Positions 34,646-42,616 of a stretch of 42,616 nt of DNA are shown here, piece by piece. Under the pieces are notes generated by a model. That model was not told the DNA's origin and did not search any database. It saw only the letters and a list, made by a program, of their open reading frames with translations. The stretch spans positions 1 through 42,616 of the forward strand of contig CAUJIC010000010.1 in the NCBI GenBank assembly GCA_963205305.1, read 5' to 3'. The first letter of the stretch is position 1, and each line of letters opens with the position of its first letter. A program made the translations under genes and the position numbers. The DNA comes from Pseudomonadota bacterium (GTDB lineage Bacteria; Pseudomonadota; Alphaproteobacteria; Rickettsiales; UBA3002).

Positions 34646-36046
34646 CTATTGCTGCGGCCAGCTTTGTTCTAGTAACACGTAATTAACCGCGCGCCGCAAC
34701 ATTGTCGGTCCAATATAGTGAAAATGCACGGGCTCGATTGCTTTCATATATAATGCTCCGAATGCATTCAGGCAATGTACGCGATTTGCTAGAGAAACTT
34801 CGATTTCTCGTTTGGAAATAATCCGCACCCCGACACTAGAGCGAAACATTAAGTGTTTGTCGTTTGTACCAAGTATTACCTGAGCTTCGCTATCGTCAAT
34901 GTTGATGAATTGGTCGACCACTGGGTAGCAATTAGCAAACAAATTTGTTCCATTTTCCTGAAGTAATGTTGAAACTGGGCAGCCGAGTGGAGAGGTTCGA
35001 AGACCTAAGGGTTTGACGATGCTATTACGCAAATTCATGAGTCGAGAAACACCACGTGGCGCATCATTAAGGAAACCATCGAGTATGCGTAATAAAAAAT
35101 CGGATGCTTTGACGTATTCAAAATTAGATGATTCTACCTTGAGTGCGAAATAGTCCTCGTGATGAATTTTTTTGTCTGCCAATTGCTTGCGCAGTAACGA
35201 TGATTCAGGAATTGCCTTAGTAGCAGTCGCCTTGTGCGGAAGGGTTGCATAGGATAGATAGGCTGGCTTTTTAGTAAGACCCGTCAGTGTACTACGAACA
35301 ATTCCAGCATTACTGCGAACATTGTCACATACTAGCCGATGAAAAGTTCCTGCTGCTGCATCTAGCGAAAGGGTGGTTGTGGGGACTTGTATTTGAGCAA
35401 ATTCTGGGGATTCAAGTACAGCTAAAATTGAAGGAGGAAGCAATTCAGTCAGTGAGGGAATAGTAGCTTCGTTAGCCAGCACCTTTTCTTTTAGCGGTTC
35501 AGGCAAATCACCGCCAATCTCATTAGTATGACAAGAAATGGCGAAGAAAGCTGGGTGGCGTTTGTCCTCGCTCAGCGGATAAAACTGATGCCATGTTTTG
35601 CCACCAAAACGCACGGTAAAAAGGCAATCTGCGGGAATGTTGACATAGCGTAATGCATGAACAAATTGCATGGGGTCTTTGGCAATAAGTTCATCCGTTG
35701 CAGTTGAGAAACGCAATTGTGCTCCACCGCTGCCAGAAATGGCGGTGAAGATGCGATGACCTGCATGGCGGTGATAAGGATGGCCATTTACGCCAACAGC
35801 GAATGAATAGAGTGAGGTTGCATCACCTTTGTTGAAATCGGTTCCGCCCAGTTTAGCTGAGGGTTCTTCTAATTCGTCTATAAAGGTATTATGATGTTTC
35901 TGCCTAGCGGTTGTATTGCGAATTAGATGGTCGCCCGATCCGTGGCCTAATTGAGCAATCAGTGATATTTCAACAGGTAAGCCGCTATCATCCCTTAAAA
36001 TACGTATAGAGGGAAAGGTTTCGATTACTCGTGTATGGTTCAGCAT
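34646..36046 (-). CDS. Cupin-like domain fused to DUF2867
   Basis: The 466 residues fall into two parts. The N-terminal region (about 75-180) has a histidine-rich beta-barrel look: GHPYHRHAGHR (His89, 92, 94, 97), a second His in GGKTWHQFYPL (153) and a further one in SCHTNE (173), suggesting a metal-binding cupin-type fold. The C-terminal region (about 297-462) matches DUF2867: DYFALKVE, SRLMNLRNSIVKPLGLR, NDKHLMFRSSVGV and HCLNAFGALYMKAIEPVHFHYIGPTMLRRAV. Neither part has a function I can assign. Its stop codon abuts the prfB stop with no gap and no terminator. DUF2867 is recognised with good confidence; the cupin reading is tentative. Confidence 0.75.
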   Translation of the reverse strand: MLNHTRVIETFPSIRILRDDSGLPVEISLIAQLGHGSGDHLIRNTTARQKHHNTFIDELEEPSAKLGGTDFNKGDATSLYSFAVGVNGHPYHRHAGHRIFTAISGSGGAQLRFSTATDELIAKDPMQFVHALRYVNIPADCLFTVRFGGKTWHQFYPLSEDKRHPAFFAISCHTNEIGGDLPEPLKEKVLANEATIPSLTELLPPSILAVLESPEFAQIQVPTTTLSLDAAAGTFHRLVCDNVRSNAGIVRSTLTGLTKKPAYLSYATLPHKATATKAIPESSLLRKQLADKKIHHEDYFALKVESSNFEYVKASDFLLRILDGFLNDAPRGVSRLMNLRNSIVKPLGLRTSPLGCPVSTLLQENGTNLFANCYPVVDQFINIDDSEAQVILGTNDKHLMFRSSVGVRIISKREIEVSLANRVHCLNAFGALYMKAIEPVHFHYIGPTMLRRAVNYVLLEQSWPQQ

Positions 36047-36151
36047 ATGTGACCCCCAACTTTACGTAATCATAGATGCAAAGCATCAAATGCCAAGTGT
36101 AGATTGGCTAGGGGCATTGCCTTTCCTCCCTAATTCCCCTACATAGCCCCC

Positions 36152-37249
36152 ATGAACAGCCTCGGATTCAACAAGCCTGAAAGCCAGACGCGCGTGGTGG
36201 TTGCCATGAGTGGGGGGGTGGATTCGTCTGTTGTCGCGGCGCTGCTCCACAGCCAAGGCTATGAGGTGATTGGCATTACGCTGCAGCTTTATGACCACGG
36301 GGCGATGGTGGGCAAGAAGGGCGCGTGCTGCGCGGGGCAGGATATTCATGATGCGCGGCGGGTGGCGGATGGCCTCGGGATTCCGCATTATGTGCTGAAC
36401 TATGAAAGCAAATTCAAAGAATCGGTGATGGAAGATTTCGCCGATACCTACCTTGCGGGTAGCACGCCCATTCCGTGTGTGCGCTGTAACCAAAGCGTGA
36501 AGTTCAAGGATCTGCTCGCCACCGCGCGCGACCTTGGCGCGGATTGCATGGCCACGGGGCACTATGTGCAGCGCGTGGTGAACGAGGCAGGGCAGGCGGA
36601 GCTGCACCGCGGCGCTGACCCTGACAAAGACCAAAGCTATTTTCTGTTCGCTACTACTCAGGAGCAACTCGACTTCCTGCGCTTTCCGCTGGGTGGGTTG
36701 AGGAAAGAAGAAACCCGCGCGCTGGCGGATACGTTTGGTTTGGCAGTGGCCGCGAAGCCCGATAGCCAAGATATTTGCTTTGTGCCGACAGGTGGCTATG
36801 CGGAAGTCATCCAAAAAATCCGCCCCGGAGCTGCGCAAGCGGGCGAGATTGTGCATGTGGATGGGCGTGTGATGGGCGCGCATAGTGGTATCATCCACTA
36901 CACCATTGGCCAGCGCAAAGGCTTGGGTGGTGGCAGTGGTGAGCCACTTTATGTGGTGAAGCTAGATGCTCCAAACCGTCGCGTTATCGTGGGCCCGCGC
37001 GAGGCGCTGGCGCGCAGCGAGTTCGAGGTGAAGGAATTGAACTGGCTGGATACGCTGACGCCACGTGAGGGTATTCGCGTGAAAGTTCGCTCCGCGCAGC
37101 CGCCAGTCATGGCCAGTGTATCGCCGCTTTCATCCACCGATGCGCGTATTGCGCTGGAGCTTCCCTATGAGGGCATTGCCCCTGGCCAAGCCTGTGTGGT
37201 TTATGATGGCGACCGTGTGCTAGGCGGTGGTTGGATTACTGCTTCGTAG
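36152..37249 (+). CDS. mnmA: tRNA-specific 2-thiouridylase MnmA
   Basis: MnmA adds sulphur to U34 of tRNAs for Lys, Glu and Gln. The 365 residues have the N-type ATP pyrophosphatase loop SGGVDSS (20-26), the [10 protein letters not shown] motif with the catalytic Cys112, GHYVQR, and DSQDICFVP with the second catalytic Cys209. The C-terminal beta-barrel domains ([10 protein letters not shown], then [26 protein letters not shown]) are complete. It is divergent from the cupin/DUF2867 gene, and its 3' end overlaps the end of the convergent membrane-protein gene by 14 bases. No clear ribosome binding site is visible before the ATG. Confidence 0.96.
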   Translation: MNSLGFNKPESQTRVVVAMSGGVDSSVVAALLHSQGYEVIGITLQLYDHGAMVGKKGACCAGQDIHDARRVADGLGIPHYVLNYESKFKESVMEDFADTYLAGSTPIPCVRCNQSVKFKDLLATARDLGADCMATGHYVQRVVNEAGQAELHRGADPDKDQSYFLFATTQEQLDFLRFPLGGLRKEETRALADTFGLAVAAKPDSQDICFVPTGGYAEVIQKIRPGAAQAGEIVHVDGRVMGAHSGIIHYTIGQRKGLGGGSGEPLYVVKLDAPNRRVIVGPREALARSEFEVKELNWLDTLTPREGIRVKVRSAQPPVMASVSPLSSTDARIALELPYEGIAPGQACVVYDGDRVLGGGWITAS

Positions 37250-37802
37250 CAGTGTTGAATTCTTCCGCATTCGGATGGAAGTTATCGCCGCTGAATTGTT
37301 TCACTTCCTCGCCCCATTCCGCTTCCAGTTTTCTCTGAAGCCAATCATAGTGAAGCACTTGCGTTTGGTGCATGCCATGCACCATCATTTGGGCCGCTAT
37401 AGGGCACACTTTAACCAGCAGCCAGCCGATGAAGGCCGCACCATAGATAATCAGCCATGTGCTGAAGCTTCCCATCATTTCCTGCAACATGACGCTGGAA
37501 GGTCCCTTTAGTAGGAGCTTTGTGATAAATGGCATCATGCCTGCTAAGTTCGCGGCGAATACACTTTGGAACGTATAGCGGTGTTTGCTGACATCCATGT
37601 AATAAGCAACAATGCAAGGCATCATGCCGATGACAAAAAAGACGAATCCTGTGCGCAGGAATGCCATCATGACTAAGCTGAACACGATAAGAAACAGTTT
37701 ATGCTTCATCCGCATTTTGAGGCGGCCAGAAGTTCGTTCTGGCTTTGTGGCGGTAGCCTGACCACCACTCTTCATGCTTGCTATGGTAGGAGCTTGGCTC
37801 AT
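37236..37802 (-). CDS. Small multi-spanning membrane protein linked to the pseudokinase
   Basis: The 188 residues have a basic, disordered N-terminus (about 1-33) and then hydrophobic segments at about 35-67 (long enough for a hairpin), 80-97 and 115-132. A polar C-terminal tail ([20 protein letters not shown]) follows. AGGA lies just before the ATG, 6 bases after the pseudokinase stop, so the two genes form a coupled operon and their products may interact at the inner membrane. I do not recognise a named family. Confidence 0.75.
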   Translation of the reverse strand: MSQAPTIASMKSGGQATATKPERTSGRLKMRMKHKLFLIVFSLVMMAFLRTGFVFFVIGMMPCIVAYYMDVSKHRYTFQSVFAANLAGMMPFITKLLLKGPSSVMLQEMMGSFSTWLIIYGAAFIGWLLVKVCPIAAQMMVHGMHQTQVLHYDWLQRKLEAEWGEEVKQFSGDNFHPNAEEFNTATKQ

Positions 37803-37808
37803 GGTTTC

Positions 37809-39905
37809 CTAAAAATTGAAATGGCTGGTGATGGTTATATACGAAGTTATAACGAGTGCGGCATAGCTAATAATCATCGCCATTTTTCCGCCAGATCGCT
37901 TGGCTTTATATTCAAGTATGTCCTCGTTTTTTAGGCGATTAATGCGCTCGTGGTTGAATTGATGCAGCGCAATGGCTTTTACAAATCCATCTTGGTCGTG
38001 GTGAGTAACATCAGCGTTGATGACGGCACTCATGACTTCGTAGAGATCGCCTGTAAGCGCGAGCTTCTTCAGTTGCAGCTTGAGGCGCTTACGAATGATG
38101 CGGTTGTGAATGGTATCAATCATTTTCTCGATGCGCAGTGCCGCCCATGTGCAAAGGCCAACCAATTTAAGTTTTGTATTTTTTTGCTGAGCTTTGGCCA
38201 ACAGCTTCATGACAACAAGTTCGGGGTTGTTGGCGAGCGCGCGAACGTTTGATAAATCGTTGAAGCGAATTTCTTTGCTCATATCCATCTTACTGGCAAC
38301 AAACGCCGCGATGTGGCGATCGGCAAAGCTTGTCTCGGCGCCGAGGGTTGCAGCTAGTGCATCCAGTGTTTTAAGCGCATCGGAGGCATTGGTGATATGG
38401 TAGGGAAGTAAAATTGGGCTTTGGCATGGCAGCGAAGGGTTTAGGTCATAGAGTATGCGCTCCAGCCCGAAACCCATGGCCTTGCTCTTAAGGTAGGGAC
38501 GCGAACGTTGCAGGCGCCAGATGGTAACCGACATTTCGGGGCTTTTGTTTGCATCTGACTGCTCGACCCAAAAGTTACTTAAATCGGTTTCGATATGACT
38601 GATGATTTGCGCCAACTCTGGGCCGTTATGCCGAGCAACATCGGCCAACATGGTGCCGATGGCATCGGGTCTGAGTGAAATATACAACGAGCGGAGTGGA
38701 CCAGTGGGGTCGAGAATACTGACCACGCGGGTGAGCATATCGTTCACTTGTGCTTCGGTGGAGCCAAGCCCCGCAACGCGAATCGAGCGCTCAAGTTTTT
38801 CGGCGAGCTCTGTACGGTGCAGGCTCATCTCACACCAGCGATCGAGCTTAAGGGCACGAACATCTTTCAGTGCTTGCCGCCAATGGGTTTGAAAACTGTA
38901 AGCCAGCGCGCGACGGCTAAAAAAACTTTCGCCAATAAATTCTAGAGGGCGTGCAGCTTCCTTGGGCGCAGTTGGGGCAATCATGTTAAAGCGTTTGCCG
39001 TTGACCCACTGTGTTAGCTGTTCAATGCCCCATCGCTCGACGGGGTTTTCATTCAGAATACCGCGAAAGAAATCCTGAAACATATCGGAGAATTCGCGGC
39101 CATTAGAAAAAATAGAATAGGCGCCTTGCTCAACAACACGGAACGTATAATTTTCCTTGGATAGTGACTTGATTTTATCGAGGCCATACATGAGTTCGTA
39201 GGCCAATATACCAAGGGCATAGATATCTGATTTCTCGGTGGCTTCACCGCGACCCAAGGGGTCGGCAAGCAATCGCTCCAACGGTTCGTAGAGGTAGTGT
39301 GATTGTAGCCCGCACGGCAGCGAAACGCATTCACCCAGAATAGTAGATTCACCCATGAATATATTATGAGGATGAATGTGACCATGGCTCACGTTGCGCT
39401 CGCGTAACTCCACGAGCACTTTCAACATTGGCTGAAGGATCAAATCAATGACTTTATGTTCGTGCATGCGGCCTTGTGCCTTGGTAAGCTCGGACAGGCG
39501 TGCGCCACGTGGGCGCTCCACAAAAATAACGTTGCGCGATTCTCCTAAATGAGAGCAATTTACCGTGCCTGAGCCAAGTACCGTGGCCATATGGGTGTGA
39601 ACAAATCCTGTGAGTTCCGCCAAGGCAATCGAGCGTATTGGCATCGTGTTATCGCAGACTAGACCATACATGCTGCGCGATTCGTTAAAACTATCACGCG
39701 CCTCGAATGCTTTTGCATATGTGTGATCGAATTCGGGCAATGCCCGGGAAGGGTAAAGCGTGAAGCGTTCCGACAAGTCGTCTTTTTTGTCTCCACCAGG
39801 CACATAGCTGGTGCGGTAGGAGTCCATGAGCTCCTGCAAGCCCGTTTCCACATGCTCCTCAATGAGCGGAACGTCGGCGACATTAATGGTAGTGGCTCGG
39901 GCCAT
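37809..39905 (-). CDS. Membrane-anchored protein kinase-like protein lacking catalytic residues (pseudokinase)
   Basis: The 698 residues begin with a kinase-like domain (about 50-315). The catalytic loop reads HGHIHPHN at 174-181 where active kinases have HRDLKPxN, so the catalytic Asp is absent. The DFG position (GECVSLPCG region) has no Asp. The later KSDIYALGILAYELMYG at 225-241 matches the conserved D-x-x-x-x-G helix of true kinases, which secures the fold. A long helical region of unknown type (about 330-670) follows, then one C-terminal membrane helix (about 675-693). It should be inactive as a kinase and act as a scaffold or regulator facing the cytoplasm. It is co-transcribed with a small membrane protein. 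Confidence 0.8.
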   Translation of the reverse strand: MARATTINVADVPLIEEHVETGLQELMDSYRTSYVPGGDKKDDLSERFTLYPSRALPEFDHTYAKAFEARDSFNESRSMYGLVCDNTMPIRSIALAELTGFVHTHMATVLGSGTVNCSHLGESRNVIFVERPRGARLSELTKAQGRMHEHKVIDLILQPMLKVLVELRERNVSHGHIHPHNIFMGESTILGECVSLPCGLQSHYLYEPLERLLADPLGRGEATEKSDIYALGILAYELMYGLDKIKSLSKENYTFRVVEQGAYSIFSNGREFSDMFQDFFRGILNENPVERWGIEQLTQWVNGKRFNMIAPTAPKEAARPLEFIGESFFSRRALAYSFQTHWRQALKDVRALKLDRWCEMSLHRTELAEKLERSIRVAGLGSTEAQVNDMLTRVVSILDPTGPLRSLYISLRPDAIGTMLADVARHNGPELAQIISHIETDLSNFWVEQSDANKSPEMSVTIWRLQRSRPYLKSKAMGFGLERILYDLNPSLPCQSPILLPYHITNASDALKTLDALAATLGAETSFADRHIAAFVASKMDMSKEIRFNDLSNVRALANNPELVVMKLLAKAQQKNTKLKLVGLCTWAALRIEKMIDTIHNRIIRKRLKLQLKKLALTGDLYEVMSAVINADVTHHDQDGFVKAIALHQFNHERINRLKNEDILEYKAKRSGGKMAMIISYAALVITSYITITSHFNF

Positions 39906-39994
39906 ATAGGGGTCTGTGCGTTAACGGTTTTTCTTATTTCCACACAGTATAAGCAAGAGGCGTGCCATGGGCAATGGGGTAGAGGTTAACACCC

Positions 39995-41290
39995 CTAAAG
40001 CCCCAAGAATGGATCTTTCACCAAAATAGTGTCCTCGCGGTCAGGCGAGGTACTCAGCAGCGCGACAGGGCAGCCAATCAGCTCCTCGATACGGCGGATA
40101 TATTTGATGGCAGTGGCGGGCAGTTGCGCCCAGCTACGCGCGCCGAAGGTGGTTTCGCTCCAGCCCTCAATCGTTTCATAGATTGGTTTAGCGGCGGCCT
40201 GCAACTCGCTGGCGGCGGGTAAATAATCATACTTCGTGCCGTTGATATCGTAGCCGATGCAGATTTTTAATTCGTCGAGGCCATCGAGTACATCGAGTTT
40301 GGTCAACGCAATGCCGTTGATGCCGCCAGTGGTGACTGCTTGTTTCACCATCACCGCATCGAACCAACCGCAGCGGCGCTTGCGGCCTGTCACGGTGCCA
40401 AACTCGCGCCCGCGCTCGCCAATGCGCTCGCCGATAGGGTCGTTCAGTTCGGTCGGAAAGGGACCGCTGCCTACGCGGGTGGTGTAGGCTTTGGTGATGC
40501 CCAGAACATAGCCGATGGAGTGAATGCCCGAGCCCGAGCCCAATGTAGCGGCGCCAGCAAGGGTATTGGATGAGGTAACGAATGGGTAGGTGCCGTAATC
40601 GACATCGAGCATCAGCCCTTGCGCGCCTTCGTAGAGGATGCGTTTGCCGCTTGCGCGATATTCCGCGAGCAGGCGCCACACTGGGGTGGCAAACGGAGTG
40701 ATTTTTGGCGCAACTTCCGTTAGTGCGGCGAACATGGCATCCACATTCGCAGGCTCACTACCCGAGGCGACAAGAATGGGGTTATGGTGCGCCACCATAT
40801 CCTCGAGCTTCGCGCGCAGCACGGTTGGGTTCGCCAAATCGCACACGCGGATGGCGCGGCGGCCAACCTTATCTTCATAGGCAGGGCCAATGCCACGGCC
40901 CGTGGTACCGATTTTATTGTTACCACGCAGTTTTTCCGACGCCGCATCGAGCATTTGGTGAATTGGTAGAATTAACGGGGCATTCTCGGCGATTTTTAAT
41001 GTGTTAGATGAGATATCCACACCTTGCTTTTGAACTTTCTCGATTTCCGAGAGTAGCGCCCATGGGTCGATTACCACGCCGTTGCCGATAATGCTGATTT
41101 TACCTTTGCGCACCACACCGGATGGCAGGAGGCTGAGTTTATAGGTCACGCCATCAATGACAAGGGTGTGCCCAGCGTTATGGCCACCCTGGAAGCGCAC
41201 AATCACATCCGCGCGCTCGCTCAGCCAATCAACAACTTTGCCTTTACCCTCATCGCCCCACTGGGAGCCAACTACGACTACGGATTGCAT
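39995..41290 (-). CDS. purA: Adenylosuccinate synthetase
   Basis: PurA joins IMP and aspartate using GTP in AMP synthesis. From the ATG at 41290 (GGGG upstream; 431 residues, the family's normal length) it shows the nucleotide loop [11 protein letters not shown] near residue 8, GGHNAGHT near 37, [37 protein letters not shown] and [11 protein letters not shown]. An upstream in-frame ATG at 41347 is rejected because homologues begin at MQSVVVVG. In alphaproteobacteria purA commonly follows hisZ directly; here an unrecognised gene lies between them. Confidence 0.96.
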   Translation of the reverse strand: MQSVVVVGSQWGDEGKGKVVDWLSERADVIVRFQGGHNAGHTLVIDGVTYKLSLLPSGVVRKGKISIIGNGVVIDPWALLSEIEKVQKQGVDISSNTLKIAENAPLILPIHQMLDAASEKLRGNNKIGTTGRGIGPAYEDKVGRRAIRVCDLANPTVLRAKLEDMVAHHNPILVASGSEPANVDAMFAALTEVAPKITPFATPVWRLLAEYRASGKRILYEGAQGLMLDVDYGTYPFVTSSNTLAGAATLGSGSGIHSIGYVLGITKAYTTRVGSGPFPTELNDPIGERIGERGREFGTVTGRKRRCGWFDAVMVKQAVTTGGINGIALTKLDVLDGLDELKICIGYDINGTKYDYLPAASELQAAAKPIYETIEGWSETTFGARSWAQLPATAIKYIRRIEELIGCPVALLSTSPDREDTILVKDPFLGL

Positions 41291-41370
41291 GGAAAACCCC
41301 ATAAAATTGCGAGGTTGCCTTGTGGCATAGATGGAAGGGGTTGGCAAGGGGGAGATATGGCAGTAAAAAC

Positions 41371-42171
41371 TTAGGTGCCACGGCCTATTTTCTCCGATTT
41401 AGGTGTAATGCGTACTCCAGTATCTAGCGCGCCAACGGGAATCACCCCGTGAATTGGCCCCATATCCCTATCAACTTTGATACGGCGCTCGCCTTGTGCA
41501 ATCGGGCTATCTGCCCATTTTCGCAAGCGGTCAACATGTGTGGCAAGGCCTGATTCATTATACGCATTCCATACGGCCTCGATGGTTGCTTTGTGCTCTG
41601 GCGGGAAATTAGGGTATGTATCCGCTAGTTCACGAAGCTCTTGCAAAGTCTGCCCGCGATAAAGTAGCCATGCTTCAACATATTGTGGCTTCACATTTTC
41701 CACCACGTCCTCCATGAAGCCGCGCGCAGATAGACTGTCTTTATGACTCTTTAGATTTTCCTTAAAGCGTTCCACAAGTGTTTGATATGGATCCTCGCCA
41801 CTGAAGCGAATCTTAGCACTAATGGCTTTATTGGATTTCTCGTGCATGTATTGGCCAAGATAATTTATAAATCCAGTTTTTCCCGCTAATACGCTGGTGT
41901 TGAAGAATGCTCTTGTAATAAGTGGCTCAATAGCATCATCTTTTTTTTCTCTTAAAGCGTGCCACATTGTATGACCTTCGAGTTTTGGCAACAAACGCAA
42001 TACTGCATCCGCAAAGCGCGCTTCAGCAGTTAAGAAACCCATGCAGTGATACTCAGAAAATTCTTTTGGCAAGGTGATTGCGGGGTCAAAACCAGTGTAA
42101 TGCTCCTGCCATTCTTTGTTATGGCTAAGGCGCAGGCGCCAATGGGGACATTCGGGAATATAGCCAGACAT
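41371..42171 (-). CDS. Unrecognised protein between hisZ and purA
   Basis: The ATG at 42171 has GAGG 5 bases upstream; a GTG one codon earlier is also open. The 266 residues have no signal peptide or membrane helix. The protein is rich in aromatic and charged residues ([18 protein letters not shown], an [27 protein letters not shown] helix, [32 protein letters not shown]) and looks helical throughout, with a basic C-terminus. No family is recognised. The region is more AT-rich than its neighbours. It lies on the same strand as hisZ and purA and could be co-transcribed with them. Confidence 0.65.
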   Translation of the reverse strand: MSGYIPECPHWRLRLSHNKEWQEHYTGFDPAITLPKEFSEYHCMGFLTAEARFADAVLRLLPKLEGHTMWHALREKKDDAIEPLITRAFFNTSVLAGKTGFINYLGQYMHEKSNKAISAKIRFSGEDPYQTLVERFKENLKSHKDSLSARGFMEDVVENVKPQYVEAWLLYRGQTLQELRELADTYPNFPPEHKATIEAVWNAYNESGLATHVDRLRKWADSPIAQGERRIKVDRDMGPIHGVIPVGALDTGVRITPKSEKIGRGT

Positions 42172-42184
42172 CACATCCTCACGT

Positions 42185-42226
42185 TAAGCGCTTAGGATAT
42201 CTATATTGCATTAAGGAAACCTTAAT
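42185..42226. promoter_or_regulatory. Palindrome and inverted repeat between hisZ and the unrecognised gene
   Basis: TAAGCGCTTA at 42185-42194 is a perfect 10-base palindrome 14 bases upstream of the downstream gene's ATG. ATTAAGG-AAA-CCTTAAT at 42210-42226 is a perfect dyad overlapping the hisZ stop codon. The first could be an operator. The second could be a weak hairpin at the end of hisZ, though it has no T tract. Confidence 0.4.
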
Positions 42227-42616
42227 CCCCAAACACCGTGACAAATCCTTGGCTTTGTAACTCTGCTGCATCTTTGGCGCTGGTACCATGGGTAATGATT
42301 TTTACGGGTGCTGCTGGTTCGGTAGGCAGGTGGTCGAGCAGATCGTTGATGTAGAGGGTAAAGCCCACGGCATCCTCACCATTGCTGGTGGCATAACAGC
42401 CGCCACGGCCAACTTCGAGGCCAGCTTTGTTCCAGAACATGGCGTAACCCACGCCCGTGTAATAGCCATAGCCCGATAGGTCGAGCAGATCGATCGTGAG
42501 GGTCGCATTCACCTGCGCCGCTTGAAGCGCCTTCATCAGCGCAGCAAGGTCGGTGGCGGCTTTAGTCACCTCAGGCACCCCCGAGGCTGACAAACGCTGC
42601 AGCACGCTGGCGGCAG
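42222..42616 (-). CDS. hisZ: ATP phosphoribosyltransferase regulatory subunit HisZ, partial
   Basis: HisZ is a histidyl-tRNA synthetase paralogue that activates the short form of HisG in histidine synthesis. Only the C-terminal part is in the window; the start lies beyond the right edge. Visible signatures are LDLSGYGYYTGVGYAMFWNKAG and the GRGGCY motif, which resemble the class II synthetase-like core (the YYTG segment and RGGRY in homologues). The protein ends with a short C-terminal domain of alternating strands (VKIITHGTSAKDAAELQSQGFVTVFGD). The nearby purA supports the assignment. Confidence 0.88.
   Translation of the reverse strand, partial: AASVLQRLSASGVPEVTKAATDLAALMKALQAAQVNATLTIDLLDLSGYGYYTGVGYAMFWNKAGLEVGRGGCYATSNGEDAVGFTLYINDLLDHLPTEPAAPVKIITHGTSAKDAAELQSQGFVTVFGD

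Noticed and set aside
36086..36898. Minus-strand open frame (270 codons) opposite mnmA
   Set aside because: Antisense to conserved MnmA motifs, with a His/Arg-rich shadow composition.

Overview
The window looks like chromosomal sequence from an alphaproteobacterium of moderate GC content; I cannot name the lineage below class level. The evidence is gene order and gene type: the complete rimP-nusA-ylxR-infB-rbfA-truB-rpsO-pnp cluster, rne-amiC-mrcA-prfB in the order usual for Alphaproteobacteria, a class II DAHP synthase, an alpha-type prephenate dehydratase, an RNase E whose S1 domain is split by an acidic insert, and purA close to hisZ. I saw no rRNA, tRNA, CRISPR array, transposase or integrase.

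Layout. 1-9505: translation and RNA-metabolism operon on the plus strand (rimP cut by the window edge), with an extra small zinc-ribbon membrane protein between nusA and ylxR. 9567-10449: a small lipoprotein, a 56-residue Lys/Ala-rich histone H1-like protein, and an AT-rich spacer. 10450-12762: divergent aromatic amino acid genes (class II DAHP synthase and pheA). 12800-13698: two small conserved-type proteins. 13758-17891: a minus-strand three-gene operon (DegT-family aminotransferase, TPR/SPINDLY-type glycosyltransferase, and a pre-ATP-grasp-like plus methyltransferase fusion), probably for sugar or glycoconjugate modification. 18068-23419: an exported hypothetical protein, ETF-ubiquinone oxidoreductase, a TPR protein and ispE. 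23425-28405: minus-strand thiol oxidoreductase, M48 protease and rne. 28780-34645: amidase, PBP1A and prfB. 34646-42616: a cupin-like/DUF2867 fusion, mnmA, a pseudokinase operon, purA, an unrecognised gene and the C-terminal part of hisZ.

The most interesting place is the mrcA-prfB junction. mrcA still ends in a TAATG overlap with a start codon that opens a diverged copy of the first 23 codons of prfB (32508-32576). The similarity stops where the programmed frameshift site lies in the intact gene. An AT-rich segment of about 1 kb follows, carrying one unrecognised minus-strand gene, and then a second, functional-looking prfB 5' end with the CTT TGA C frameshift signal. This resembles an insertion into the 5' end of a release-factor gene that brought a replacement 5' end with it. 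Other points of interest are a membrane-anchored pseudokinase lacking the HRD and DFG residues next to a small membrane protein, a cupin-like/DUF2867 fusion, a prephenate dehydratase with Leu in place of the Arg of its TRF motif, and unrecognised or accessory genes placed inside otherwise conserved operons (nusA-ylxR, mrcA-prfB, hisZ-purA).
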